Below, one piece after another: positions 45,405 through 52,925 of a stretch of DNA of 64,000 nt. The stretch lies in the NCBI GenBank assembly GCA_016178785.1, contig JACOSO010000085.1, positions 98,338 to 162,337 on the forward strand. Reading direction: 5' to 3'. Within the stretch, counting starts at the first letter, position 1. Each line of letters opens with the position of its first letter. Under the pieces are notes generated by a model, which was not told the origin of the DNA, did no database searches, and saw only the letters and a program-made list of their open reading frames with translations. This stretch comes from Bacteroidota bacterium. GTDB taxonomy: Bacteria > Bacteroidota > Bacteroidia > Cytophagales > Cyclobacteriaceae. A program made the translations under genes and the position numbers.

Positions 45405-45992
45405 TTAAACTGTAAGCGAGCCACGGAAACCCCTGGCGGCATAGTAAGATTCTGCCCCATTGTGATACACGAAGACCTTCCCGAAACGGTAATCACAAAA
45501 GAGAGCACCTCCGAGCTTTCTAATCTCAGAAGGTGTTTTGATCCAGCTCGATGTTTTCGCATCGAAATTCCCAAGTTGATGCAGCTCCCGATATTGTTCT
45601 TCCGTTAAAAGCTCAATGCCCATGTCAGCTGCCATCTGAGTAGCGCTATTTTCCGGTTTATTTTCTTTCCTTGACTCCAGCGCTTCATGGTCATAACAAA
45701 AACTTCTGCGGCCCTTAGGGCTTTCCTCGGAACAATCATAAAAAATATACTCGCCTGTCTTTTTATTATGACCAACAACATCCGGTTCACCACCGGTTTG
45801 TTCCATTTCATTGAGCGACCAAAGTTTTCCGGCATTGGCTTCCAACTTTGCTCGTACTTTGGCCCATTCAAGACCCTTATGACGAACCATGTTTTTCTCA
45901 AAACGAGCTCTTAATGCAAAGAGTAATTCTTCACGCATGCCTGCCGGCAAGGCAGGTTGCTCAGATGACAACTTCTTTCTATTGCTATTCAT
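45405..45992 (-). CDS. DUF4256 family protein
   Basis: 195 residues. Recognised from the conserved RFEKNMVRHKGLEWAKVRAKLE, WSLNEMEQTGGEPDVVG, ESPKGRRSFCYDHEALESRK and the C-terminal GALFCDYRFGKVFVYHNGAE. Function unknown. The N-terminal LSSEQ is expected to run straight into REELL, but the seven residues PALPAGM intervene, encoded by the palindrome at 45936-45956. Operon with DoxX upstream (13-base gap) and YdeI downstream (14-base gap). Confidence 0.88.
   Translation of the reverse strand: MNSNRKKLSSEQPALPAGMREELLFALRARFEKNMVRHKGLEWAKVRAKLEANAGKLWSLNEMEQTGGEPDVVGHNKKTGEYIFYDCSEESPKGRRSFCYDHEALESRKENKPENSATQMAADMGIELLTEEQYRELHQLGNFDAKTSSWIKTPSEIRKLGGALFCDYRFGKVFVYHNGAESYYAARGFRGSLTV
45936..45956. 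repeat. Short GC-rich palindrome inserted in-frame in DUF4256 gene
   Basis: CATGCCTGCCGG and CAAGGCAGG around a short centre. It encodes PALPAGM on the minus strand in the DUF4256 protein. Second of three copies in three adjacent genes. Confidence 0.78.
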
Positions 45993-46005
45993 TCTATTGA
46001 TTGAT

Positions 46006-46413
46006 TTATTGATTAACTGAAATGATTTTTCTATCGGCAGGTCGGAAATACCATGATACCAAAGTCAGGATTAGAAGTAGCAAAGCAGGAAATATTGCAC
46101 CCAAAGAATCACCCAATGCAATGTGCGAAAATGCAGCTCCTGTCATCATAAAGAAAAAGCCTGCATACGCCCATTCTCTTAGTAAATTTAGAAATGCCTG
46201 CCTGCCGGCAGGAAGGAGCACCGCTACGACTCCCAGAATTTTCCAAAAACCAAGAATCGTCAGAATATAGGCAGGATAGCCTAAATGTGTAATCGTGTCT
46301 AAACCGCCTTGGCCGTCTTTAGCTTTCAATAATTGCACTGCTCCGGTTGATACCATTCCTAAGGCAAGCCATATAGTTGCAATCCAATAAATAATTTTAT
46401 TTCTCTTTGTCAT
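46006..46413 (-). CDS. DoxX family membrane protein
   Basis: 135 residues with four membrane helices (YWIATIWLALGMVSTG, TILGFWKILGVVAVLL, AYAGFFFMMTGAAFSH, FPALLLLILTLVSWYF). DoxX signature: ILGVVAVLL followed by REWAYAGFFF. Between these two blocks, where relatives have a short loop, the residues PAGRQAFLNLL intervene, encoded partly by the palindrome at 46194-46212. Role: DoxX proteins are inner-membrane quinone- or redox-related, otherwise undefined. Middle gene of the ArsR operon. Confidence 0.88.
   Translation of the reverse strand: MTKRNKIIYWIATIWLALGMVSTGAVQLLKAKDGQGGLDTITHLGYPAYILTILGFWKILGVVAVLLPAGRQAFLNLLREWAYAGFFFMMTGAAFSHIALGDSLGAIFPALLLLILTLVSWYFRPADRKIISVNQ
46194..46212. repeat. 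Short GC-rich palindrome inserted in-frame in DoxX gene
   Basis: ATGCCTGCCTGCCGGCAGG contains the perfect palindrome CCTGCCGGCAGG. It encodes LPAGRQA in the loop of the DoxX protein. Third copy of the repeat family. Confidence 0.8.
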
Positions 46414-46420
46414 GGTATGT

Positions 46421-46885
46421 TTATTTTAATTTGTTTACTACTTCTTGTAATCGGTTATGTGCCATATTTATGCCTTGAGCAAAAGGCATCTGCAGCACTT
46501 GGTCTCTGAGTGTGACTGATTTATATACGATGTGCATCTTGAGTTTGCTGGTGTCGTCAGTAAGTTTTTCAAATTCGAGGAACTCAAGCTGGATGTCAAA
46601 TGGAGTATTCTCCATTTCAAATGTCCGGGTGATTTTCCGGTTCGGGCTAAACTCATGGATTGTCCCATTGAACCCGTATTTGTTTCCCTTCTGATCGGTT
46701 GTTTCAAACTGATAGCTGCCGTGCTTTTTGCTTTCCAGTTTCAGCACTTTCGTTCCCATCCATTGCTCAACAATCTCGGGCTCTACATATGCTTTAAAAA
46801 GTAATTCCAATGGCAAATCAAATTCCCTTGTTATCACTAGTTCCTGTTTACCGTCTTCAGCATTGATTTTTGTTTTTTGTTCCAT
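46421..46885 (-). CDS. SRPBCC (AHSA1-like) domain protein
   Basis: 154 residues, Bet v1-like fold of the AHSA1/START type: TREFDLPLELLFKAYVEPEIVEQW opens the domain, and EFSPNRKITRTFEMEN and KLTDDTSKLKMHIVYKSV follow. Such proteins are commonly paired with ArsR repressors; they may bind a hydrophobic ligand. Starts 6 bases after the ArsR stop and 7 bases before the DoxX gene. Confidence 0.88.
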   Translation of the reverse strand: MEQKTKINAEDGKQELVITREFDLPLELLFKAYVEPEIVEQWMGTKVLKLESKKHGSYQFETTDQKGNKYGFNGTIHEFSPNRKITRTFEMENTPFDIQLEFLEFEKLTDDTSKLKMHIVYKSVTLRDQVLQMPFAQGINMAHNRLQEVVNKLK

Positions 46886-46891
46886 GCTACT

Positions 46892-47215
46892 CTATTTTTT
46901 TGTTTTATATTTTTTCATGATGACTTCCAATTTATTAAATCGATCATCCCACATTTTGCGGAATGGCTCAATAAAGTCTGCTACTTCTTTCATTTTTTTT
47001 GCATTGATGAGATAATAAATTTCCCTGCCGTTTTGATTTTGTTCAAGTAATTCGCACTCAGTGAGTATTTGCAAATGTTTTGAAACTGTCGGTCTTGCGG
47101 TGTCAAAGTTTGAGGCTATCGCACCCGCTGTCATGGTTTGCGAAGCCACCAACAGAAGTATTGCCCTTCTTGTCGGGTCTGCTATGGCTTGAAATACGTC
47201 TCGTCTTAAATTCAT
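46892..47215 (-). CDS. ArsR family transcriptional regulator
   Basis: 107 residues. Winged helix: [20 protein letters not shown], the recognition helix [19 protein letters not shown], the beta wing [11 protein letters not shown] and a dimer helix. No cysteine metal site, so a ligand other than arsenite is likely. First gene of the operon ArsR-SRPBCC-DoxX-DUF4256-YdeI and its probable repressor. A broken relative is at 11747-11998. Confidence 0.92.
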   Translation of the reverse strand: MNLRRDVFQAIADPTRRAILLLVASQTMTAGAIASNFDTARPTVSKHLQILTECELLEQNQNGREIYYLINAKKMKEVADFIEPFRKMWDDRFNKLEVIMKKYKTKK

Positions 47216-47315
47216 TGTGTAGCTATTTGACTACAAATATATATGTAGCTATTTAACTACGCAAATTTTTCTGCGATTATTCCAAAAAGTATTTTTGGTG
47301 TCCTTGGCTATAAGT

Positions 47316-47676
47316 CTAAATGATTGTCAGGCTGATATTTCCAAAAGTCAACGGCTCGCCCTGCAATGTCGTCTCGTTACCATAAATGAATTCCTTAAAT
47401 ACATCAAGGTCGTCTTTGATGCCTGTTGCAGCTTTTAAGAATTGGTCAATACTTGAATGATGTTCTGTAACTGTCTCTAATTTGGTCTTAATACTCGGGT
47501 CGGTCTTAGCAAAGTAGTCAGCGTAATGAGAATTAATGTTGCTAATAATGTCTTTGCTGTTATTTAGACAAACCCCGCCACGTCCACCGTTAGTCTTTTT
47601 TGTCAGCCTTGTCGTATTGGTTTTGGGATATCAATCTGTCCACGGAGAAAAAGCTATGTCATTATTAATTCTTTCC
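47316..47676 (-). pseudogene. Frameshifted remnant of an unknown gene
   Basis: On the minus strand protein-like sequence runs through several frames: NTIGKERINNDIAFSPWTD, then ISQNQYDKADKK, and after an A-run slip TNGGRGGVCLNNSKDIIS continuing as HYADYFAKTDPSIKTKLETV and DDLDVFKEFIYG to a stop at 47316-47318. No ATG opens the long last part. The frame changes suggest at least two indels. I do not recognise the family. It lies downstream of the short frame at 47677-47820 and together they look like one decayed module. Confidence 0.5.
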
Positions 47677-47820
47677 TTACCAATCGTATTCTTTGTTCAG
47701 GTGCGTGTGGGCATCAACAAGCCCAACAGGTGGGTTATTCAATCTCTCTTTGTCCTTGTGTTCGTACTGCTCAATCGGCTTTTGAGAAGCTTGCTTTTTG
47801 GGTTGTCGTCCTTTTGCCAT
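47677..47820 (-). pseudogene. N-terminal fragment resembling a site-specific DNA methyltransferase
   Basis: 47 codons from ATG at 47820 to TAA. The peptide has a basic start (MAKGRQPKKQASQKPIEQY), then EHKDKERLNNPPVGLVDAHT. HKxKxRxNNPPVGLV is a block I associate with the start of adenine-specific DNA methyltransferases of type III-like systems, after which the frame is lost. The start lies 69 bases past a 58-nt hairpin repeat, the same placement as the intact modules to the right. Confidence 0.4.
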
Positions 47821-47888
47821 CAGTTTTCTTTATTAAACTGTTAAAATACACAAAAAATGAAGTTGTGAACCCTTGGCGGGTGGGCAAA

Positions 47889-47946
47889 TTGGCTCTTTTG
47901 CTTGCTTTGGTGTCGCGCGGGAATGTGTGGCAAGCAAATGTGCCAA
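47889..47946. repeat. 58-nt hairpin repeat, copy A
   Basis: Arms TTGGCTCTTTTGCTTGC (47889-47905) and GCAAGCAAATGTGCCAA (47930-47946) are complementary except at two T-T positions. The arms are identical in copies B (52149-52206) and C (53903-53960); only the loop differs by a few bases. The spacing between arms is constant (24 nt). Confidence 0.93.
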
Positions 47947-47989
47947 TGCGCGTGGATACACTTTCTTAAAATGCGAAGGGTCGGCTGTA

Positions 47990-48190
47990 TTATTTTTTAA
48001 TCTGTCCCACATTTAATTTTTTCAAAGTCCAAGTTGTCGAGAAGCTGTTCACTTGTCCCCGTGGGAAATCTTTGTTAGTAAAGTGTCGTCCGTTTTTTGG
48101 AACACAAATTTGTCCGGGCCCTATTGCTACCAACGTTTGTGCATAAGCAGTGGCGGGAATTCGAAGCGCGTCACTGTCCCACGACACCAA
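47990..48190 (-). other. Possible tiny module between two repeat parts
   Basis: Minus-strand frame of 66 codons that begins inside the GCATAAC-type inverted repeat and ends at 47990. The part beyond the inverted repeat (GQICVPKNGRHFTNKDFP through LKKLNVGQIKK) looks like a coding tail, while the part inside the repeat is just repeat translation. It could be a fourth short cassette or chance. Confidence 0.2.
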
Positions 48191-48259
48191 ACGTATTTTG
48201 AAAAACTAAACTACAAATTTACACCTGAACCCCGCCATTGATTATGCACTTTGTTATGC
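48128..48259. repeat. attC-like inverted repeat, site A
   Basis: Outer boxes TACCAAC (48128-48134) and GTTATGC (48253-48259), spacers GTTTG and CTTT, inner boxes TGCATAAGCAGTGGCGGG (from 48140) pairing with CCCGCCATTGATTATGCA (48231-48248), and a variable centre of about 73 nt. This is the R-spacer-L order of an integron attC hairpin. The 5' outer box agrees with GCATAAC only in the last three bases (AAC). Confidence 0.6.
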
Positions 48260-48285
48260 ACAGTGCCGCAGTCCACCGTTACTAA

Positions 48286-48348
48286 GCAGCACGGATACCA
48301 AAGCTTTGGCCGTGGGTTGAAGTCGCGCGGCTTTGGCATTGGTGCTGC
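48286..48348. repeat. Second hairpin of composite repeat, copy A
   Basis: Arms GCAGCACGGATACCAAAG (48286-48303) and CTTTGGCATTGGTGCTGC (48331-48348): 15 of 18 pairs match, with the unpaired GG/CA at the same place as in copy B (52432-52495). Between copies three base pairs change together, so pairing is kept. Confidence 0.75.
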
Positions 48349-48509
48349 GGTTCGAAGCACAATTCCGCCTTCTATATCTTTGCCCAATTTTATAAGTTAA
48401 TAGTAATTGTCGTCAGGGATATTGTCCTAGATTTGATTCTTACTGATCGAAACGCTGTCAAGGTAAAATGTTGACAAGTGTTCAGGAAGTGAGTCATTTA
48501 ATTTGAACT

Positions 48510-49769
48510 TTAAACTGATTCTTGTCCGACTTTAATTTTGAGTCGATTAATTGCAATTGTCAGCCAGATACTCAAACAAATTGCCAAAGATGAAATTATC
48601 AACAGTGAATAAATTGAGAATCCAAGGCGCACTTGAACCACAATTATAACTAAACATGGAAGAATCGTTAAGGACGATATGTTTAATCGATTGAAGAACT
48701 TACTTGGTGAAATAACATTCATTAGAATATCGTGATTAATTTTGATTTGATATTTTTTTATGCCAGCTAACATGTGTAAAATATTTCCGATATAAGTGAG
48801 CATCAGAAGACAGAGAATTATTGGTCCAACTACTGTTACAAATTCTCTTTTCACAGACACACCGAACATTTCGATTGATTTTTCATTTTGACTTTTCTTT
48901 GCTTCAAGCCACGCGATAGCTTGTCCCAAACTCATGTTTCCAATTTCAGGGAGTAGCCCTTTCAAATTGTGAAATCTGCTCGATAGTTTTGCCGTATCGT
49001 ATTTCAAACCATTTTGTCGATACCAGTCGCACTGTAACTCTTTCCAATCTTGGTTTGTGAGCTTAGAGAACGAGGTTGACATATTCAAAGGTACTTTTAT
49101 CTCAATCAACCCATCTTTGCTATTTTTTGGTCTGAACATAAAAACAAAAAGAGCAACTTCAGTTGATCCAAATGGGCGGTCTTTGTAGGGCATCATATAT
49201 CCTTTCCCAACATTATCTGATTTTAGTTCTATAAATTCCAGAGTAGAGCCTTCCAAACTAAAATTAACTTTTCGAGCTTCTCGCTGGATATGATGATAAA
49301 TCCAATCGGGTTCGGCAGGAGGAACAACGATGGCTATCTCTAAGGTAGTTTTCTCAAAATATTTCATTATTGCACGAACTGATGGCCTATCGATTGGGGG
49401 AAGCTCTAAATAAATATCTGAGTGATTCCAAAATCGAACCTCATACGATGGATACATTAGTTCGTTGTTCTCATCAACATTTACCTTGAGAAGTTTCATA
49501 GATTCTAAAATCGGGTCTTTAAAAATGGCTTGACCGTAATCGTTCGTCCATTCATTCTTTACTCCGAATAGCTCTGGATTTTCCTTCCATTTGGTCTTCA
49601 AAAAAGCTAACAAATCCTCCATTCCATCTTCACCCAATTCAGTTACTTCATTCAAAGCATTTTCGTAAACATTTGTATCCTTTGTTGTCATAGCGAAAAT
49701 GAGCAGCACTCCTGAAACTAGAACGATTGCTCTTTGTAAATCACGGCAGTATTTTATCGCGTCCTCCAT
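48510..49769 (-). CDS. Large hypothetical membrane protein (cassette c)
   Basis: 419 residues. N-terminal hydrophobic segment (about 13-27, AIVLVSGVLLIFAM), a ~280-residue soluble domain (YPSYEVRFWNHSDIYLELPP, TTLEIAIVVPPAEPDWIYHH, FGSTEVALFVFMFRPKNSK), then three or four helices near the C-terminus (VTVVGPIILCLLMLTYIG, LTILPCLVIIVVQV, LLIISSLAICLSIWLTIAIN). No family recognised. It begins 42 bases after a degenerate copy of the hairpin repeat and ends about 160 bases before the next composite repeat, so it forms a cassette of its own. AT-rich compared with genes left of 41 kb. Confidence 0.65.
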   Translation of the reverse strand: MEDAIKYCRDLQRAIVLVSGVLLIFAMTTKDTNVYENALNEVTELGEDGMEDLLAFLKTKWKENPELFGVKNEWTNDYGQAIFKDPILESMKLLKVNVDENNELMYPSYEVRFWNHSDIYLELPPIDRPSVRAIMKYFEKTTLEIAIVVPPAEPDWIYHHIQREARKVNFSLEGSTLEFIELKSDNVGKGYMMPYKDRPFGSTEVALFVFMFRPKNSKDGLIEIKVPLNMSTSFSKLTNQDWKELQCDWYRQNGLKYDTAKLSSRFHNLKGLLPEIGNMSLGQAIAWLEAKKSQNEKSIEMFGVSVKREFVTVVGPIILCLLMLTYIGNILHMLAGIKKYQIKINHDILMNVISPSKFFNRLNISSLTILPCLVIIVVQVRLGFSIYSLLIISSLAICLSIWLTIAINRLKIKVGQESV

Positions 49770-49810
49770 GATGAGTCGAGTTTATTTTAATAACACATAA
49801 CACAAGACAC

Positions 49811-49867
49811 TTGACCTTTTTACTTGCTTTGTATGTCGTGATGGAAAGTGCTGCTTTGGCATTGGTG
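49811..49867. repeat. Degenerate copy of the cassette repeat
   Basis: TTGACCTTTTTACTTGCTTTG and ATGTCGTGATGGAAAGTGCTGC follow the left arm and loop of the 58-nt hairpin with scattered changes; the right arm is lost and replaced by TTTGGCATTGGTG, the end of the second hairpin. It lies between two genes, 42 bases from the next start, as do the intact copies. Confidence 0.6.
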
Positions 49868-49914
49868 TATTTTTTGAAAGTATTTGCCTTGTTCTCTTCA
49901 AAGTATTTTAGTGA

Positions 49915-50466
49915 TCACTTGAACTTAACTTTCAATACCCCGTCCAGAATTTTGTTATCACTAATGTCATAATACCCAAAAAACGCAAGATTTGTAATGT
50001 CATCAATTTGAGACTCTGAATAAATACTAAAAACTTTCCGAACTGTTTTAAACTGCTTACCAGCCAAACTATAAATGTCAATCCCCGAAAAATCTGGAGT
50101 TATTTGGACGTCACTTTTTTCGACTGTCCGATTTTGTAGAGCCATCAGTTTTTGCTGATCTATATTACAGACAATCGAATGATTTCTTAATCTTGATTTA
50201 GGAAATGTATTTTTAATGGATTGGAGTATCAAATCATCAACTTTGTCATTTGGATAACTGTCTTGTCTTGGGTACTCAAGGTGGTATTTAAAATCCTTCT
50301 CCTCTTTTGGTGTTTCCTTGAATTTATAATTGCTCGAAAATTCTCTTTCATAAAGAATATAGCCGATGGAAACATCTCGGCCATATTTTGAATCATTAAC
50401 CAAAATAATCTGCTTTAACACTCTCATGTCTTCAATTGGAAGAAAGGTTATTACTGTTGGCTCCAT
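49915..50466 (-). CDS. Hypothetical protein downstream of tcmP pair
   Basis: 183 residues, soluble, mixed alpha/beta (RVLKQIILVNDSKYGRDVSI, GYILYEREF, NHSIVCNIDQQKLMALQNR, DITNLAFFGYYDIS). No motif or family recognised. It starts 41 bases after the Gp37/Gp68-like gene and ends about 50 bases before the degenerate repeat, so it is probably the third gene of the tcmP module. Confidence 0.55.
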   Translation of the reverse strand: MEPTVITFLPIEDMRVLKQIILVNDSKYGRDVSIGYILYEREFSSNYKFKETPKEEKDFKYHLEYPRQDSYPNDKVDDLILQSIKNTFPKSRLRNHSIVCNIDQQKLMALQNRTVEKSDVQITPDFSGIDIYSLAGKQFKTVRKVFSIYSESQIDDITNLAFFGYYDISDNKILDGVLKVKFK

Positions 50467-50507
50467 ATTCTATTTTTTATTTGTCAAATCCCAATTGCTT
50501 TTGATCA

Positions 50508-51233
50508 TTAGACACTTAACTGTTGCTCGATCTCTGGCATTTCGTCATATGTCCGGCCATTTAATATGCGACCATTTTTCTTTTTACTCCGTCCTCCCCA
50601 TTGTTTAAAAAAGAAGGCAACTCCGAATTTTTTACATTGCTCTTGAATATCTAAAACCCAATCTGATTTCATTGGTCGTGGCTTGTGTCCGCTTTCCCCA
50701 CCTACAATCACCCAGTCTATCTTATTCAATTTCAATTTTGGGAGTTCACCTATCAATGGCTCACAGGACAAGAATTTGACTTTAGCTCTAGTCTTTTTGA
50801 GCAGAGCAATTCGGTCAACTACTTTCTCATTTTCCACAGATACACCCATCCAGATATTATGGGTCCATTTCAATTCTTTATGAACGGCAAAAAGTCTTTC
50901 TGCTCTTTTTGTAAGGACTTGGAAAACATGTTGAGGGTTGTCATTCATTACAGCGAAGACCTGTTTAATAAAATCAAGAGGAATGTCCTCATGAAACAAG
51001 TCGCTCATTGAATTCACAAAAACAATTTTTGAGTGCTTCCAAGAGTAAGGAATATGGAGTTGATCTGGATGGATTCTTACTTTGAATCCATCTTTATATT
51101 TTTCTATACCCATTGCCTTCAACCGTCTTGACATTATCTCTGCATAGCAGAACTTACACCCAGCGGAAATTTTTGTGCACCCTGTTGTCGGGTTCCAAGT
51201 CATTTCAGTCCATTCAATACTTGATTGTGCCAT
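50508..51233 (-). CDS. Phage Gp37/Gp68-like three-Cys-motif protein (DUF5131)
   Basis: 241 residues. Begins SSIEWTEMTWNPTTGCTKIS; cysteines at 19, 26 and 29 (CX6CX2C) are the three-Cys motif, resembling a radical-SAM-like cluster site. Later blocks FKVRIHPDQLHIPYSW, VFQVLTKRAERL, GVSVENEKV, FLSCEPLIG and VIVGGESGHKPRPM are typical. These proteins occur in phages and mobile elements, usually paired with TcmP. It begins 3 bases after the tcmP stop, so it forms one operon. Confidence 0.88.
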   Translation of the reverse strand: MAQSSIEWTEMTWNPTTGCTKISAGCKFCYAEIMSRRLKAMGIEKYKDGFKVRIHPDQLHIPYSWKHSKIVFVNSMSDLFHEDIPLDFIKQVFAVMNDNPQHVFQVLTKRAERLFAVHKELKWTHNIWMGVSVENEKVVDRIALLKKTRAKVKFLSCEPLIGELPKLKLNKIDWVIVGGESGHKPRPMKSDWVLDIQEQCKKFGVAFFFKQWGGRSKKKNGRILNGRTYDEMPEIEQQLSV

Positions 51234-51236
51234 ATA

Positions 51237-52088
51237 TCAAAAGTCTAATCCTTGTTGGCCAGTAACTCTCTGTTGTACTTTCTTAAAAAAATCAACTCCG
51301 CGCGGATTTTTTGAGTAAAACGAAAGATAATACAATGGAAGATTCTTTTCGTTCGACCTTATCTGATGCATGTGCTTTGCCTTTTGAAAACCCAATTTCT
51401 CCATTTGCTCTTGATACTGGTCTGCCAAGAATTTGACAAAATCTTTTCTATATTTTGCGCCATCCTTCTCAAACAACTCTCTCCAAGTATTAACACCAAG
51501 ATATTCTGAGATACGTGTGTTTTCATCTTTAATATACGATTCAAAATTTCTATTTGCATCCATATGTAATGCTTGTAAGATTAAGAAGTCCATTAACCCG
51601 CTACTTAAAGATTTTATGGTCGCGAAATTCAGATTAAGCGAATATGGGTCAACAAAGCAGAATGGTAGAAGAGTATTCCCTTTCTTGAAGCTAGGGATGG
51701 CCTTAACTACCTTAGTGTAATTCTGATTGCTATCGCCTTTAATTAATTCGCAGTTAAGATGGCTAAAATCTCTTTTCACTCGGGTTTCAAGTGCTTCAAA
51801 TCTCTCATTGTCTTGTTCACATAAGATGTACTTCGTAAAGGGACTGGGGATAGACATTGCCAGCAAGGCAGAATTCTTGTAGGTTTTTCCCGTTTCTTTT
51901 ATTTTTGCATATCCTGCACCCGCAAATAAATCTATATAGACCAACTGATCCCATTTATTTTTCATACCGGAAGTAAATATGTCGCAATAGCTTCCGACTA
52001 GTTTATACTTCTCTAATGACCATTGTCTTACTGTCGGAGTGTGTAGTCCGTCTGGTGCAACCTCTATTTGTGGGTTAAATTTATTCAT
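51237..52088 (-). CDS. tcmP: Three-Cys-motif partner protein TcmP
   Basis: 283 residues. Begins DGLHTPTVRQWSLEKYKLV, the usual TcmP opening, then a class I methyltransferase-like core: YIDLFAGAGYAK near residue 52, LCEQDNERFEAL, and CFVDPYSLNLNFATI at about 145. The C-terminal end (LPLYYLSFYSKNPRGVDFFK) is also diagnostic. TcmP partners the three-Cys protein in mobile elements; the biochemical role is undefined but the pair has a nucleic-acid-modification look. First gene of its module; its start is 61 bases past hairpin copy B. Confidence 0.85.
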   Translation of the reverse strand: MNKFNPQIEVAPDGLHTPTVRQWSLEKYKLVGSYCDIFTSGMKNKWDQLVYIDLFAGAGYAKIKETGKTYKNSALLAMSIPSPFTKYILCEQDNERFEALETRVKRDFSHLNCELIKGDSNQNYTKVVKAIPSFKKGNTLLPFCFVDPYSLNLNFATIKSLSSGLMDFLILQALHMDANRNFESYIKDENTRISEYLGVNTWRELFEKDGAKYRKDFVKFLADQYQEQMEKLGFQKAKHMHQIRSNEKNLPLYYLSFYSKNPRGVDFFKKVQQRVTGQQGLDF

Positions 52089-52148
52089 AGGTTATCTTCT
52101 AACATTCCTTTCAATCATAATCGCTCCATTTTTCGTGGGCGGGAAGAA

Positions 52149-52206
52149 TTGGCTCTTTTGCTTGCTTTGGTGTCGCGGTGGAATGTGCGGCAAGCAAATG
52201 TGCCAA
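52149..52206. repeat. 58-nt hairpin repeat, copy B
   Basis: Arms identical to copies A and C; loop reads TTTGGTGTCGCGGTGGAATG. Its left edge is 61 bases upstream of the tcmP start on the minus strand. Confidence 0.93.
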
Positions 52207-52230
52207 TGTGCGGAGGACACTACACTGTCC

Positions 52231-52416
52231 GCGGCATTGTGCATAACGTCTGTGCTTATGCAGTGGCGGGAATAGGAGCGCAAATGAATGACGAAGGAAT
52301 GATTTGCGCGACTACACCGAAACTGTCAGCGACACCGAACGTTTGGACGAAGATAACTCTTTCAACTTACACTGCACCCCGCTATTGCATAAGCATTTTG
52401 TTATGCTTAGTGCCGC
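52231..52416. repeat. attC-like inverted repeat, site B (best copy)
   Basis: Outer boxes GCGGCATTGTGCATAAC (52231-52247) and GTTATGCTTAGTGCCGC (52400-52416); spacers GTCTG and TTTT; inner boxes TGCTTATGCA (52253-52262) and TGCATAAGCA (52386-52395), then GCGGG/CCCGC; variable centre of about 105 nt. Two single unpaired bases sit in one arm between inner box and the GC block. This R box, central spacer, L box and extrahelical-base order is that of integron attC sites. Confidence 0.75.
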
Positions 52417-52431
52417 GCACGCACTGTACTT

Positions 52432-52495
52432 AACCACACGGATGCCTGTGCTTTGGTTGTGTGTCGGCATGTGCGGCACTGGCATTGGTGTGGTT
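52432..52495. repeat. Second hairpin of composite repeat, copy B
   Basis: Arms AACCACACGGATGCC (52432-52446) and GGCATTGGTGTGGTT (52481-52495): 13 of 15 pair, with GG opposite CA as in copy A. Relative to A, three pairs are changed on both sides. Confidence 0.75.
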
Positions 52496-52570
52496 GTGCG
52501 AAGGAGTTTATCTTTATAACCTGTGTTCGTTGTCAGGGATTCGTTTAACGAAATCAATAAAATCCAAATA

Positions 52571-52873
52571 TTATTTAAGGTCTGAAACAAGTTTGACACC
52601 TAGTGCAGCAAGTCCGCTAACAAATAATAGCAAAACAACTTGGTCATTGAATAATCTAAAGATGCCCGCTATTAGTATCAATTCTAGGCATAAGAAAATG
52701 AAAATGTTTGCGACTAATTTCATTGCTACTTTCATTTTCGATGGTTTGTCATCCCCGAACTCATTAAGCTTAACATTTTTCAAAGTATTACCTGCAATAA
52801 ATGCAAGTATTATTAGGGTGATCATTCCGCCAACCTTCAATGTAAAATCAGCACAAATCTGTTCGAGTTCCAT
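52571..52873 (-). CDS. Small membrane protein (cassette a, gene 3)
   Basis: 100 residues from the ATG at 52873 (an in-frame TTG at 52903 adds ten). Three hydrophobic segments: VGGMITLIILAFIAGNTL, MKLVANIFIFLCLELILIAG and VVLLLFVSGLAALGV. An N-terminal acidic/cysteine start (MELEQICADFTLK). Unknown family. Ends close to the next composite repeat; it follows the 185-residue gene after 52 bases. Confidence 0.55.
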   Translation of the reverse strand: MELEQICADFTLKVGGMITLIILAFIAGNTLKNVKLNEFGDDKPSKMKVAMKLVANIFIFLCLELILIAGIFRLFNDQVVLLLFVSGLAALGVKLVSDLK

Positions 52874-52925
52874 TCTGATATAATTTTGTTTTACTAGGGG
52901 CAATTTTGGAAATTCTGTTTCAGGT

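Noticed and set aside
47536..47969. Plus-strand hydrophobic frames of 102 and 79 residues
   Set aside because: They lie opposite the decayed minus-strand module and hairpin A; the hydrophobic pattern is a shadow of A-rich coding sequence on the other strand.
50508..52088. Prophage remnant
   Set aside because: The Gp37/Gp68-like name comes from phages, but no capsid, tail, terminase or lysis gene is nearby; cassette repeats explain the location better.
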